Of a stretch of 64,000 nt of DNA, positions 8,966 through 19,163 are shown one piece after another. Made by a program: the position numbers and the translations under genes. Below the pieces are notes generated by a model, which was given only the letters and a program-made list of their open reading frames with translations, made no database searches and was not told where the DNA came from. This stretch comes from Trinickia terrae (lineage in GTDB: Bacteria; Pseudomonadota; Gammaproteobacteria; Burkholderiales; Burkholderiaceae). Each line of letters begins with the position of its first letter. Position 1 is the stretch's first letter. Location: the NCBI RefSeq assembly GCF_005144415.1, contig NZ_SWJE01000002.1:199723-263722 (forward strand). Direction: 5' to 3'.

Positions 8966-9569
8966 GCACCCCCGAAATTTGGCCTCTGCGGCACACTGAA
9001 AACGGCTGCCAGTCGCGCCAGCATTGGGATCGGCGTCGATCGGCAAAGACCGCTCCAGAGCGCCATCGTCCAGTGTCTCGCCTGTTTCTGAACCTGAGCG
9101 GGCGACACGATACCCACAATCCCCCTCGGCCTTGCTCAAGACCATGGACTACCGAGTCAGTTACGAACACAGCCTCAAGAGCGAGCCCGACGCATTCATC
9201 GTCCAGGTCCCCTCGCAGCTCGTGCGGGACGTGCCTGCCCCCCCCCCCCGAGCGCCACTCCCCGAGTACATCACCGACCTCATCCTCCAACGCTCGCCGA
9301 CCATTGCGACGAATCCGAAATCTCCGGGTTCTATGAAGGAACGGCTCTTCTTCGGACATATCGGGTTGCGGAACGGTGGGAAGCCCATCTGACCGGATGC
9401 GGCCAGAGTTTCGTTCGCCACGGCGCTAGCTCCGACATTCGGACGTCAGTTCGTCACCCGCAAGCGGCCGCATGCCCTCAGCTGAACGCATGAGCGTCAA
9501 CACTGGTGCCAGAATCTGTCACTATGGCGGCCTAGACTGAGTTTTCTTACCCAACGAAAGGAAACCATC
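8966..9569. other. No confident gene; degenerate accessory DNA with a 12-C tract
   Basis: Several short open frames cross here (for example 9144-9392 plus, beginning MDYRVSYEHSLKSEPDAFIV), but none has a recognisable domain. A run of 12 C at 9238-9249 interrupts that frame. The segment reads as remnants between the TOTE fragment and the next intact gene. Confidence 0.4.
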
Positions 9570-9947
9570 ATGTCTAAAGCCAACGCCAATGCTCTGCTAA
9601 TCGCTCGCACCTACGTCGAAGCGATGGCGAAGAAGGATGTCGAAACGATCATCTCCGTCTCGGCCGAGGATGTCGTCTGCACATCGCCAATCGGGCAAAT
9701 CACCGGTATCGAGCGCTTCAGGGACTTCCAGTGTGGGTTCGCTCAAATGATCAAGAACTTGACGGTCCTCGCTGTCCATGGCGACGACGAAGAGGCCGTG
9801 GTGGTCTACGACGTCGAAACGCATCCGGTACCGCACTCGCAAGTCGCTGAATTCATCAAGGTCAAGGACGGCAAGCTCGCCTCCACAGACGTGATCTACG
9901 ACGCCACGCCGTTCGCTGCATACATGGCAACGGTCCAGCCGCACTGA
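9570..9947 (+). CDS. SnoaL-like (NTF2-fold) protein
   Basis: This is a 125-residue soluble protein. The alpha+beta barrel pattern is clear: an N-terminal helix (LIARTYVEAMAKKDVETIIS), then SAEDVVCTSPIGQITGIERF and a C-terminal VAEFIKVKDGKLASTDVIYD strand pair. NTF2-like proteins are ligand-binding or small hydrolase/isomerase folds, and the substrate cannot be inferred. AAAGGAAA lies 6-8 bases before the ATG. It ends 11 bases before an oxidoreductase gene on the same strand, so the two are likely one operon with the WYL regulator behind them. Confidence 0.82.
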   Translation: MSKANANALLIARTYVEAMAKKDVETIISVSAEDVVCTSPIGQITGIERFRDFQCGFAQMIKNLTVLAVHGDDEEAVVVYDVETHPVPHSQVAEFIKVKDGKLASTDVIYDATPFAAYMATVQPH

Positions 9948-9958
9948 ATACGCCGAAT

Positions 9959-10891
9959 ATGAAACGTATCCAATACGCTGAGTACGGCGGCCCGGGGTTG
10001 ATGCGCCTCGAAGACTTCGAGTTGGATGAACCGCGCAAAGGCGAGGTTGCGGTGAAGGTCAAGTTCGCTGCCATCAATCCCATTGACTGGAAGGTGCGCA
10101 ATGGCTATCTCAAGATGGTCACCGGCAAAGTCTTCCCGCGTGCGATGGGCAGCGACTTCTCTGGGATAGTCATCTCGGTCGGTCCAGGTGTGACGCGCGT
10201 CAAGCCTGGTGATGCCGTATTCGGTCTTGCCCGGATCAAGGAAAGTGGCGCGCTCGGCCACGCGGTGGTCACCAACGAAACTTTCCTTGCCAAGAAGCCT
10301 GACAACGTTTCCTTCGAAGATGCCGCTTGCCTTGGCACTCCGGGCGTCACAGCCTGGAACGGCCTGGTCGACAAGGCCAAGCTGAAAGCGGGCAGACGCG
10401 TCTTCGTTAATGGCTGTACCGGCGCGGTGGGCGAAGCAACTGTTCAGATCGCGTTGATGCTGGGGGCCACGGTTGCAGGCAGTTGCAGCGCAGGAGCAAT
10501 CGAAAGGGCACGGTCCCTTGGTCTTCAAGCTGTCTTCGACTATCGGACAACCGATTTGTCAACGACAGGCAAGCGCTTCGATGTGGTCTACGACACGGCC
10601 GCCACGATGACAACTGCTATGGGTCTCAGCCTGCTGGACAAGGATGGCATGTTCCTTGACATTAACCCAACCCCAGGCAAGTTCATCCGTTCGATCTTCA
10701 ACCAACGGCTGAGGCCGATTGTCTGTACGCCGCGGGCTGAGATTCTCGATGGCCTCGCTCGTGCCGCCAAGGAGGGAAAAGTTCGGCTCCCTGTCGCCGA
10801 GACTGTGCCTCTGACCGAAGCGATCCGATTGATTACTGCGCTGGAAGGGGGGCGTAAGCTTGGCGGGAAGGGCCTTGTTGTGATGGATTGA
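9959..10891 (+). CDS. Zinc-independent NADPH:quinone-type oxidoreductase (MDR family)
   Basis: This 310-residue medium-chain dehydrogenase/reductase has an N-terminal GroES-like domain (GEVAVKVKFAAINPIDWKVR and GSDFSGIVISVGPGVTRVKPGD). The Rossmann domain has VNGCTGAVGEATVQIALMLG in place of the usual AxxGxxG. No structural or catalytic zinc cysteines are present, so it belongs with quinone oxidoreductases that use NAD(P)H to reduce quinones or enones. It lies between the SnoaL-like gene (11-base gap) and the WYL regulator (overlap), suggesting a small detoxification unit with its own regulator. Confidence 0.88.
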   Translation: MKRIQYAEYGGPGLMRLEDFELDEPRKGEVAVKVKFAAINPIDWKVRNGYLKMVTGKVFPRAMGSDFSGIVISVGPGVTRVKPGDAVFGLARIKESGALGHAVVTNETFLAKKPDNVSFEDAACLGTPGVTAWNGLVDKAKLKAGRRVFVNGCTGAVGEATVQIALMLGATVAGSCSAGAIERARSLGLQAVFDYRTTDLSTTGKRFDVVYDTAATMTTAMGLSLLDKDGMFLDINPTPGKFIRSIFNQRLRPIVCTPRAEILDGLARAAKEGKVRLPVAETVPLTEAIRLITALEGGRKLGGKGLVVMD

Positions 10892-11586
10892 GCGTGTCAC
10901 GAAGCCACCGATTATTCGACCTCATGCAGGTACTTCGCCGACACCGTGGAACGGTGTCCGGCGAGGTACTGGCGTGCGAAACAGGCGTGTCGCTACGTAC
11001 GATCCGCCGCGACATCGCCACGCTACAAGCTATGGGGGCTGACATCGATGGCGCGCCCGGCATCGGCTACATTCTTCGACCGGGGTTCCTTCTGCCCCCC
11101 TTGTCCTTTACTGATGAAGAACTGCAAGCGCTCGTAGCAGGCGCGCAGTGGGTCAGCCGTCAGACCGACGACGATTTGGCGCTCGCGGCTCAGAACGCGC
11201 TCGCCAAAATCAGCGGCGTCCTTCCTCCTGAGATGCGGCGAGCCCTGGACGATGACGCGCTCTATATCGGTCGTCAGAAGGAGGACCCATCAGTCCTCGA
11301 TTTGGCACGAGTTCGGCAATCAATGCGCGAGCAGCGCAAGATGCTCATTGTGTACACGGATCAAGCCGGCGCTCCTTCGGAGCGAACCATTTGGCCAATC
11401 ATGCTTGGCTTCGTCGAGTCCCGAAGGTTCATTGCGGCATGGTGCGAACTACGCGAGGGCTTTCGTCTGTTCCGCATCGACCGGATCGCAAAGGCCACTT
11501 TCCTGGACGACCGCTATTCACGCAATCGTCGACAGCTTGTCAAGGAGTGGCGCGCCCAGGAAGACCGCCGACGTAGAGAAGGCTAA
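10888..11586 (+). CDS. YafY/DeoR-type regulator with WYL domain
   Basis: This 232-residue regulator has an N-terminal HTH_11 ([40 protein letters not shown]). A WYL ligand-binding domain follows ([21 protein letters not shown], then [25 protein letters not shown]). The start is taken as TTG at 10888, overlapping the oxidoreductase stop by 4 bases; a GTG at 10894 is the alternative. The overlap implies coupled expression with the two upstream genes, which it probably regulates. Its 3' end overlaps the convergent merB frame by about 47 bases. Confidence 0.87.
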   Translation: MSVSRSHRLFDLMQVLRRHRGTVSGEVLACETGVSLRTIRRDIATLQAMGADIDGAPGIGYILRPGFLLPPLSFTDEELQALVAGAQWVSRQTDDDLALAAQNALAKISGVLPPEMRRALDDDALYIGRQKEDPSVLDLARVRQSMREQRKMLIVYTDQAGAPSERTIWPIMLGFVESRRFIAAWCELREGFRLFRIDRIAKATFLDDRYSRNRRQLVKEWRAQEDRRRREG

Positions 11587-12274
11587 ATCGCCCGGATGCC
11601 CGCCAAGGGAAGCAACTTGACGCGCGTCCACTGCCAAACATTTCGGGCGGCAGCCGGGCCATGAGCAGCCTTTCACGCGTCGATGGGAGCGGACATTCGA
11701 ACGACTGTTGTCTCCAGATATCGGCTCCGGCATGCGTCGAGGCCCAGTCATGGCCCACGGCGTCGGAGGCAAAGAAATGTACATGGCAACAGAACGCACC
11801 GCGGATGTCAGGTGTGTCCTGCGGTAGGATCAGCGACACGGCCGCGCCTGCCGGCGCAACATCCTGTATCGCGTTGGGCGTGACCGTGAGCGAGACCGGC
11901 ACGCCGGTGGCCGCACAACGCGAGACCACGTGGGCCGTCCGGTCGATCAGCGCCGGGAAGAGCAATGTGTCGAAGGCGCACCACGTGTAAAGGCTTCGGC
12001 CGCCAACTTCGAAAGTGTGCGGGGTCTCACGCAACGTCAAACCGTAGCCGACGACGTTGCCATCGTCGTCCCATTCGGTGCCGACCGCCCGTTCGAGTGC
12101 AGAGGTCACACGCCCGACGGGCCAGTCCAGCGCCAGAGCCAGCGCGGCGGGAGAAACCGGCGCCCCCTTGCTGAGGTTACGCAGCAGTACAAGAAAGAGA
12201 TCTGCAAAGCCTTCCAACTGGTTGGCCATCGTCAGGCGCTCGGCCAGTTCGGCCGTGTAGCGGGTAAGGTTCAT
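11540..12274 (-). CDS. merB: Alkylmercury (organomercurial) lyase with an atypical C-terminus
   Basis: MerB cleaves the carbon-mercury bond of organomercurials and passes Hg(II) to MerA. The catalytic residues are visible: Cys and Asp in [16 protein letters not shown] (family C96/D99) and Cys in [12 protein letters not shown] (C159). The N-terminal helical region and [19 protein letters not shown] match well. After [10 protein letters not shown] (about residue 178) the sequence no longer resembles the family; the chain runs to 244 residues instead of about 212-218 and overlaps the neighbouring regulator gene. The family's usual C-terminal helix is therefore missing or replaced. All three catalytic residues are kept, so activity is possible but uncertain. 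It lies 17 bases behind merA. Confidence 0.88.
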   Translation of the reverse strand: MNLTRYTAELAERLTMANQLEGFADLFLVLLRNLSKGAPVSPAALALALDWPVGRVTSALERAVGTEWDDDGNVVGYGLTLRETPHTFEVGGRSLYTWCAFDTLLFPALIDRTAHVVSRCAATGVPVSLTVTPNAIQDVAPAGAAVSLILPQDTPDIRGAFCCHVHFFASDAVGHDWASTHAGADIWRQQSFECPLPSTRERLLMARLPPEMFGSGRASSCFPWRASGRFSLLYVGGLPGRATP

Positions 12275-12290
12275 CGTCGTCCCCCGCAGG

Positions 12291-14015
<1,725 letters not shown>

Positions 14016-14450
14016 TCAACCTTTGCGCACGTTGCCCGTGCCCAATTCACGCGTATCGGTGACACAGACGCGGTGCGCCGGAGAAATCAGGTCCCAGATC
14101 GATGTGGCCAGCATGATGGCGAGACCGGGATAGAGCAGCCAGCCGCTGCGCTCGCCATAGGCCCGCATCACAAACACGGCTGCCAGCACCAGCAGCGGGC
14201 CGATCAGGCCGGGCACGGTGCGGCGCCACTGCCGATGATTGAACCACCCGATCGCATTGGCGAACAATGCGACACAGGCAAAGACTGGTAGCAGGATGCG
14301 GATGAACAGCCCTTCATACTGGCTCAGGAAGCCCAGACCAATGGCCGCACCCAGACTGGCGATCGCGGGAAAGCAGCTCGCACAGCCCATCGCTGACACG
14401 ATGCTGCCGAGCAAACCGGCCTTATCGGCCGCGCGCGTGACGAACGACAT
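14016..14450 (-). CDS. merC: Mercuric transport protein MerC
   Basis: This 144-residue inner-membrane protein has four predicted membrane segments and brings Hg(II) into the cell for MerA. The first-helix cysteine pair is in SAMGCASCFPAIASLGAAIG. A charged C-terminal tail (HRVCVTDTRELGTGNVRKG) carries another cysteine. It lies between merP (18-base gap) and merA (45 bases), the common position in Tn21-like operons. Confidence 0.94.
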   Translation of the reverse strand: MSFVTRAADKAGLLGSIVSAMGCASCFPAIASLGAAIGLGFLSQYEGLFIRILLPVFACVALFANAIGWFNHRQWRRTVPGLIGPLLVLAAVFVMRAYGERSGWLLYPGLAIMLATSIWDLISPAHRVCVTDTRELGTGNVRKG

Positions 14451-14468
14451 GGCAGTACCTCCGTAACT

Positions 14469-14744
14469 TCACTGCTTGACCGACGACGGATAGCCCGCGT
14501 CCGCCGTGGCCCTGGTCAGTGCCAGGACGTTCGTCTTGCCGTCGTCGAACGTCACGACGACTTCCCGCTGCTCGAAACGGACATCCGTTTTTTGGACGCC
14601 CACGACTTGGGAAAGCGCATGCTTGACGGTGATCGGGCAGGCGGCGCACGTCATGCCGGGTACCGACAGTGTGACCGTCCGGGTTGCGGCCCAGACCGGG
14701 ACCGCGACGACGGCGAGCACGAGTGCAGCAAGCAGCTTTTTCAT
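14469..14744 (-). CDS. merP: Periplasmic mercury-binding protein MerP
   Basis: This 91-residue protein starts with a signal peptide (MKKLLAALVLAVVAVPVWA) and continues as a single ferredoxin-like HMA domain. VPGMTCAACPITVKHALSQV contains the two mercury-binding cysteines. It scavenges Hg(II) in the periplasm and hands it to MerT. The ATG at 14744 is chosen because the signal peptide begins there; the longer open frame upstream only overlaps merT. Confidence 0.95.
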   Translation of the reverse strand: MKKLLAALVLAVVAVPVWAATRTVTLSVPGMTCAACPITVKHALSQVVGVQKTDVRFEQREVVVTFDDGKTNVLALTRATADAGYPSSVKQ

Positions 14745-14758
14745 GATGGACTCCAGGT

Positions 14759-15109
14759 TCAATAGAACAGGGGCAGCACGTAAGGGAAACCGAGCGCGAT
14801 CAACACCAGCGCGACCACGATCCAGAAGATCAGCTTGTATGCGGCGCGCACCTGCGGAATCGTGCACACCTCGCCAGGCTTGCACTTCACTGCGGGCCGG
14901 AAGATGCGCCGTCCGGCGAAGAACAACGCCACCAGTGCCACGCCGATGAAAACCGGCCGCCAGGGTTCGAGCAAAGTCAGGTTGCCGATCCAGGCGCCGC
15001 TGACACCCAGTGCGACGAGCACCAGCGGCCCGAGGCAGCAGGTCGACGCGAGGATCGCGGCCAGTCCGCCGGCGGCAAGTGCGCCGCGCCCTTTCTGCTG
15101 TTCCGCCAT
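14759..15109 (-). CDS. merT: Mercuric transport protein MerT
   Basis: This 116-residue inner-membrane mercury importer has three predicted membrane segments. The Cys-Cys pair is in the first ([20 protein letters not shown]), and a second cysteine pair faces the cytoplasm ([17 protein letters not shown]). The start at 15109 ([11 protein letters not shown]) matches the family; the longer frame runs back through the promoter. It is the first gene behind the MerR-controlled promoter, with merP 14 bases on. Confidence 0.95.
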   Translation of the reverse strand: MAEQQKGRGALAAGGLAAILASTCCLGPLVLVALGVSGAWIGNLTLLEPWRPVFIGVALVALFFAGRRIFRPAVKCKPGEVCTIPQVRAAYKLIFWIVVALVLIALGFPYVLPLFY

Positions 15110-15144
15110 ACGCTTGCCCTTCCGAATATCCGCTGAGTAGCGTA

Positions 15145-15175
15145 ACCTTACTTCCGTACTTATGTACGGAGTCAA
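15145..15175 (-). promoter_or_regulatory. merT promoter with MerR operator
   Basis: On the minus strand there is a -35 TTGACT and a -10 TAAGGT with a 19-base spacer, the over-long spacing that MerR untwists. The spacer contains the dyad CCGTAC-ATAA-GTACGG. The merR start lies 5 bases away on the other side, so the same site also represses merR. Confidence 0.93.
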
Positions 15176-15180
15176 GCGGT

Positions 15181-15615
15181 ATGGAAAACGGTAGCGAAAG
15201 CCTGACCATCGGCGCCTTCGCGAAGGCCGCCGGCGTCAATGTGGAGACAATCCGGTTCTATCAACGCAAGGGATTGCTGCTGGAGCCGGAGAAGCCGTAT
15301 GGCGGCATTCGCCGCTATGGCGAAAGCGATGTGACGAGGGTTCGGTTCGTCAAGTCCGCTCAGCGGCTGGGCTTCAGCCTCGACGAAATAGCGGACCTCC
15401 TGAGACTGGAAGACGGAACGCACTGCGACGAAGCGAGCAGTCTCGCCGAACACAAGCTCAGGGACATTCAGGACAAGCTCGCCGATCTCCAGCGCATGGA
15501 AGCGGTGCTCACCCAACTCGTGTGCGCGTGCCATTCGCGCAGGGGCAACGTGTCATGTCCACTCATTGCGTCGCTGCAGCGAGGGGAAGAGCTACGCGAC
15601 ACCGCCTCCCGGTAA
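15181..15615 (+). CDS. merR: Mercury-responsive regulator MerR
   Basis: This 144-residue MerR regulator represses and, with Hg(II), activates the divergent mer operon. The winged HTH is [20 protein letters not shown] with QRKGLL and the wing [11 protein letters not shown]. The three mercury-ligating cysteines are present: GTHCDEAS, then [12 protein letters not shown]. It is divergent from merT with the operator between them, as in Tn501. Confidence 0.96.
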   Translation: MENGSESLTIGAFAKAAGVNVETIRFYQRKGLLLEPEKPYGGIRRYGESDVTRVRFVKSAQRLGFSLDEIADLLRLEDGTHCDEASSLAEHKLRDIQDKLADLQRMEAVLTQLVCACHSRRGNVSCPLIASLQRGEELRDTASR

Positions 15616-15978
15616 GGGCTATTCGACCTTAGCGAAAAGGTCCATTTCTTGACGGCACTCCGCTTGGAGTGGGGAGCACTGCAAGCGGTCGCGAGAGCCG
15701 ACTTGCGCGTCATGCTTACTCTTCGTTCAATCCGAGGCAATATGCACCGAGCGGGGTGCTGCGGATCATGGCGCCTCGATAGGTCCACCTGACTGCCGAC
15801 CAACCACACCACGTTGACCAGACAATTGAGACGGACGCCTCGCCAGAAGGTCCATGGTCAGGTTCTATCTCCACATCCGCCGCCCACGCCTTTCCGCCTG
15901 CCGCATCTTCCTCCCGTGCTGGCGGCTTAATTTCAATAATACTTGAAATGTAGAAATGTTTGACGTAGCCTTGCAGGC
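15616..15978. other. Spacer between mer and ars operons
   Basis: No gene is supported. Short frames on both strands lack recognisable domains. The last 50 bases are AT-rich and hold the presumed arsR promoter and operator. Confidence 0.5.
15930..15949. promoter_or_regulatory. Candidate ArsR operator
   Basis: ATTTCAA and TTGAAAT form a perfect 7-base inverted repeat around TAATAC. It ends 29 bases before arsR, where an autorepressor would bind. Confidence 0.55.
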
Positions 15979-16311
15979 ATGGAATCCAACCTCGTTGTCC
16001 GCGCCCTCGGCGCGCTTGCCCACGAATCGCGCCTTGCGATCTTCCGCACTCTCGTCGTCGCCGGCCCGGACGGCATGGCTGCCGGCGAAATCGCGCAAAG
16101 GCTGGGCCTCGCCCCTTCAAGCCTCTCCTTTCACCTGAAGGACCTGTCTCACGCCGAGCTGGTGAAGTCGCGCCAAGAAGGTCGCTTCGTCATCTACACG
16201 GCGAACTTCGATGCGATGACGGATCTCGTCGGGTACCTCACGGAGAACTGCTGTGCCGGTGCGGCCTGTGCCGCGAGCGATCTCCCCAACGCCTGCGGAG
16301 GCAAGCGATGA
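15979..16311 (+). CDS. arsR: ArsR-family metalloregulatory repressor
   Basis: This 110-residue ArsR/SmtB winged-helix repressor has LGALAHESRLAIFRTLVVAG and EIAQRLGLAPSSLSFHLKDL as the recognition helix region. Instead of the N-terminal ELCVCDL metal site of E. coli ArsR, the cysteines are at the C-terminus (ENCCAGAACAA and NACGG). This As(III) site is found in Acidithiobacillus/Burkholderia-type ArsR. It heads the ars operon, overlaps the next reading frame's original start, and probably binds the palindrome just upstream. Confidence 0.92.
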   Translation: MESNLVVRALGALAHESRLAIFRTLVVAGPDGMAAGEIAQRLGLAPSSLSFHLKDLSHAELVKSRQEGRFVIYTANFDAMTDLVGYLTENCCAGAACAASDLPNACGGKR

Positions 16312-16593
16312 AGCGTGCATATCCACGTATCAGTCGAGAACCTTGAGGACAGCATCCGGTTCTACCCTGCAATGTTCGGCGGGGCGGAGCCCTCGGTGCT
16401 GAAAGACGACTACTGCAAGTGGGAGCTGACCGATCCCGCTTCGGCCGAAGGCAGCGAGGAGAGCAAGCAGCAGGCGATCTGGGATGCCGCCGTCATCGTG
16501 AAGCGCCGGATCGAACTGTTCCTCTCGCTGCCTCTCGACAAACTGGATGCCGTGGCCATGATCAAGGCCGTCCACGACATCGGCAAGCAATAA
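16308..16593 (+). pseudogene. Chimera of arsI/cadI N-terminus and arsC C-terminus, frameshifted at the start
   Basis: The first ~40 codons match the glyoxalase-fold ArsI/CadI family (IHVSVENLEDSIRFYPAMFG). From DPASAEGSEESKQQAIWDAA to the end (KRRIELFLSLPLDKLDAVAM) it matches the C-terminal helices of a low-molecular-weight-phosphatase-type ArsC. A deletion evidently joined the two genes in frame at the DPA shared by both. The natural start ATG-AAG-CGT at 16308 is one base out of frame with the rest; translation would need the GTG at 16315. No ArsI or ArsC active site is complete, so it is probably non-functional. Confidence 0.75.
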
Positions 16594-16606
16594 GGCGCCC
16601 TCTGCC

Positions 16607-17101
16607 ATGACCACGAACGTACTCATTCTCTGCACTCACAATTCCGCGCGCAGTGTGCTCTCCGAGGGCATGCTGAACCATTGGGCGCAGAAGCTCGGCA
16701 AGGACGTCCGCGCGTATAGCGCAGGAAGTGCCCCGAGCGGCCGTCTCAACCCATTTGCACTCGAAGCCCTGTCGAACGCAGGCATCGATACCGAAGGCTA
16801 TCGCAGCAAAAGCTGGGATGAATTCGTGGCGGACGACGCTCCGCAAATGCGCATTGTCATCACGGTCTGCGACAGCGCGGCTGCCGAACAATGTCCGTTT
16901 TGGCCAGGGAGCCCGGTCAAGGTCCACTGGGGCTACGTCGACCCGTCGAGCGCGCCGGGCGGCGATGAAGGCAAGCGGCAGGCGTTCGAACTCACACGCC
17001 AGGCGATCGGCTATCGCATGCTGCAGATGCTTGAACTGCCGCTTGATCGTCTGAGTGATGCCGAGCTTCAGCAAGCGTTGAACGACATCCTGCAAAGCTG
17101 A
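16607..17101 (+). CDS. arsC: Arsenate reductase, low-molecular-weight-phosphatase type
   Basis: This 164-residue enzyme reduces As(V) to As(III) for export. The P-loop CX5R is LCTHNSARSVLSEG near the N-terminus. The general acid region (HWGYVDPSSAPGG) is followed by a helical end (LPLDRLSDAELQQALNDI). It is intact, unlike its neighbours on both sides of acr3. It starts 13 bases after the chimeric gene and is followed after 23 bases by the arsenite exporter. Confidence 0.93.
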   Translation: MTTNVLILCTHNSARSVLSEGMLNHWAQKLGKDVRAYSAGSAPSGRLNPFALEALSNAGIDTEGYRSKSWDEFVADDAPQMRIVITVCDSAAAEQCPFWPGSPVKVHWGYVDPSSAPGGDEGKRQAFELTRQAIGYRMLQMLELPLDRLSDAELQQALNDILQS

Positions 17102-17124
17102 ACCTTTCTCCGCCGAGTCGTCAC

Positions 17125-18195
17125 ATGAACACCCCGAATGTCGCCGCTTCGAGAAAGACCGCTTCGAAACCGGCCATCAGCTTCTTCGAGCGATACCTGA
17201 CCGTCTGGGTCGCACTGTGCATCGTCGCCGGCATCCTGCTCGGCCAGCTTCTGCCAGGCGTCTTCCAGACGATTGGCCGGATGGAATACGCTCAGATCAA
17301 TCTCCCGGTCGGCTTGCTGATCTGGGTGATGATCATCCCGATGCTCGTCAAGGTCGACTTCGGCTCATTGCATGAAGTCCGTCAGCACATCAAGGGCATC
17401 GGCGTTACGCTCGTTGTGAACTGGCTGGTGAAGCCGTTCTCGATGGCTTTTCTCGCCTGGATTTTCATCAAGCATCTCTTCGTGCCGATGCTGCCTGCCG
17501 CGCAGCTCGACAGCTACGTCGCGGGCCTCATCCTGCTTGCAGCAGCGCCGTGCACGGCGATGGTGTTCGTCTGGAGCCGGCTGACCGGCGGCGATCCGCT
17601 GTTCACGCTGTCGCAGGTAGCCGTGAACGACAGCATCATGGTGGTCGCCTTCGCGCCGCTCGTCGGCCTGTTGCTCGGCATCTCCGCGATTACGGTGCCC
17701 TGGGCGACGCTGCTCACCTCCGTTGTGCTCTATATCGTGATCCCGGTGATCCTCGCACAGATCCTGCGCAAGTTACTGCTCGCGAGGGGGCAGGCGGCAT
17801 TCGATGCAGCGTTGGCGAAGATCGGCCCCTGGTCCATTACCGCGCTGCTCGCGACGCTGGTGCTGCTGTTCGCGTTCCAGGGCGAGGCCATCCTGAAGCA
17901 GCCGCTGGTCATTGTCCTGCTGGCCGTTCCGATCCTGATCCAGGTGTTCTTCAACTCGGCCCTTGCGTACTGGCTCAATCGCGCGGTCGGCGAAAAGCAC
18001 AATGTTGCCTGCCCGTCGGCGCTGATCGGCGCATCGAATTTCTTCGAACTCGCTGTCGCCACCGCGATCGGCCTGTTCGGTTTCAACTCAGGTGCTGCGC
18101 TTGCGACGGTCGTGGGCGTGCTGATCGAGGTGCCGGTCATGCTGCTGGTGGTGCGCATCGTCAACGGCTCAAAAGACTGGTACGAATGCGCCTGA
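17125..18195 (+). CDS. ACR3-family arsenite efflux transporter
   Basis: This 356-residue inner-membrane As(III)/H+ antiporter of the BASS/ACR3 fold has about 10 membrane segments. The family motifs are visible: ILLAAAPCTAMVFVWSRLTG contains the conserved cysteine essential for As(III) transport, and CPSALIGASNFFELAVA contains the conserved Glu. It carries out the export step following ArsC. Often labelled arsB or acr3. Confidence 0.95.
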   Translation: MNTPNVAASRKTASKPAISFFERYLTVWVALCIVAGILLGQLLPGVFQTIGRMEYAQINLPVGLLIWVMIIPMLVKVDFGSLHEVRQHIKGIGVTLVVNWLVKPFSMAFLAWIFIKHLFVPMLPAAQLDSYVAGLILLAAAPCTAMVFVWSRLTGGDPLFTLSQVAVNDSIMVVAFAPLVGLLLGISAITVPWATLLTSVVLYIVIPVILAQILRKLLLARGQAAFDAALAKIGPWSITALLATLVLLFAFQGEAILKQPLVIVLLAVPILIQVFFNSALAYWLNRAVGEKHNVACPSALIGASNFFELAVATAIGLFGFNSGAALATVVGVLIEVPVMLLVVRIVNGSKDWYECA

Positions 18196-18214
18196 GAACT
18201 ACGGAAATAACAAC

Positions 18215-18457
18215 ATGAGCGACGTCATCATCTATCACAACCCGGACTGCTGGACCTCGCGCAATACACTCGCGATGATGGCGCATCCGATCCTCATCAA
18301 TCGACCGTTCGTGGTGACGTCGGTGGGTGTCCGGCTGTGCCGTCCGTCCGAAGTCGTTCTCGACATCCTGCCGGCGCCCCAGCTCGGCGCGTTTGCCAAG
18401 GAAGACGGCGAAGCGGTCATCGACGCGGAGGGCAAGCGTGTCCAATCTCACGACTGA
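18215..18457 (+). pseudogene. Internally deleted glutaredoxin-type ArsC
   Basis: Glutaredoxin-coupled ArsC is normally about 140 residues; here only 80 remain. The beginning (SDVIIYHNPDCWTSRNTLAM) includes the catalytic Cys12. The end ([20 protein letters not shown], then [12 protein letters not shown]) is normal. Roughly 60 residues between NTLAM and MAHPIL are missing without breaking the frame, including one of the arginines that bind arsenate. The fold is probably lost. The 3' end overlaps the GTG start of arsH by 20 bases. Confidence 0.85.
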
Positions 18458-19160
18458 ACTGCCGCAAGTCGACCCGGCGCTCTTTCGCGTTCCCGATATC
18501 GCCCGCTTGCAGCCTGCGAAAGCGTCGCCCCATTCGCCGCGTATCCTGCTTCTTTATGGTTCCCTGCGAGAACGCTCCTTCAGCCGCTTGCTGACCGAAG
18601 AAGCCGCGCGCCTGCTCACCGCCATGGGCGCCGAAGTCCGCACGTTCAACCCGAGCGGCCTGCCTCTGCCGGACGACGCGCCGGACAGCCATCCCAAGGT
18701 GGCCGAACTGCGGGAACTGGTGCTGTGGTCGGAAGGCATGGTCTGGTGCTCGCCGGAGCGGCACGGCGCGATGACCGGCATCATGAAGTCGCAGATCGAC
18801 TGGATTCCGCTTTCGGTCGGCGCGATCCGGCCGACGCAGGGAAAGACGCTCGCCGTGATGCAGGTGAGCGGGGGCTCGCAGTCGTTTAACGCCGTGAACC
18901 AGATGCGCGTGCTCGGACGCTGGATGCGGATGCTGACCATCCCCAACCAGTCGTCGGTGGCCAAGGCATTCATGGAATTCGACGAAGCTGGGCGCATGAA
19001 GCCGTCGGCCTATTTCGACCGCGTCGTGGACGTGATGGAGGAACTGGTCAAGTTCACGTTGCTGACCCGTGATATCGGTACCTATCTGGTCGATCGCTAC
19101 AGTGAACGCAAGGAAAGCGCCGAGGAACTAACGACGCGCGTGAACCAGGCCAGTATCTGA
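18438..19160 (+). CDS. arsH: Arsenical resistance flavoprotein ArsH
   Basis: This 240-residue NADPH-dependent FMN reductase oxidises methylated or aromatic As(III) species and protects against oxidative stress. The flavodoxin-like FMN loop is [18 protein letters not shown], followed by [20 protein letters not shown] and [18 protein letters not shown]. The GTG at 18438 gives the family N-terminus ([19 protein letters not shown]) and overlaps the deleted arsC. The MFS gene follows after 3 bases. Confidence 0.95.
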   Translation: MSNLTTELPQVDPALFRVPDIARLQPAKASPHSPRILLLYGSLRERSFSRLLTEEAARLLTAMGAEVRTFNPSGLPLPDDAPDSHPKVAELRELVLWSEGMVWCSPERHGAMTGIMKSQIDWIPLSVGAIRPTQGKTLAVMQVSGGSQSFNAVNQMRVLGRWMRMLTIPNQSSVAKAFMEFDEAGRMKPSAYFDRVVDVMEELVKFTLLTRDIGTYLVDRYSERKESAEELTTRVNQASI

Positions 19161-19163
19161 CCC

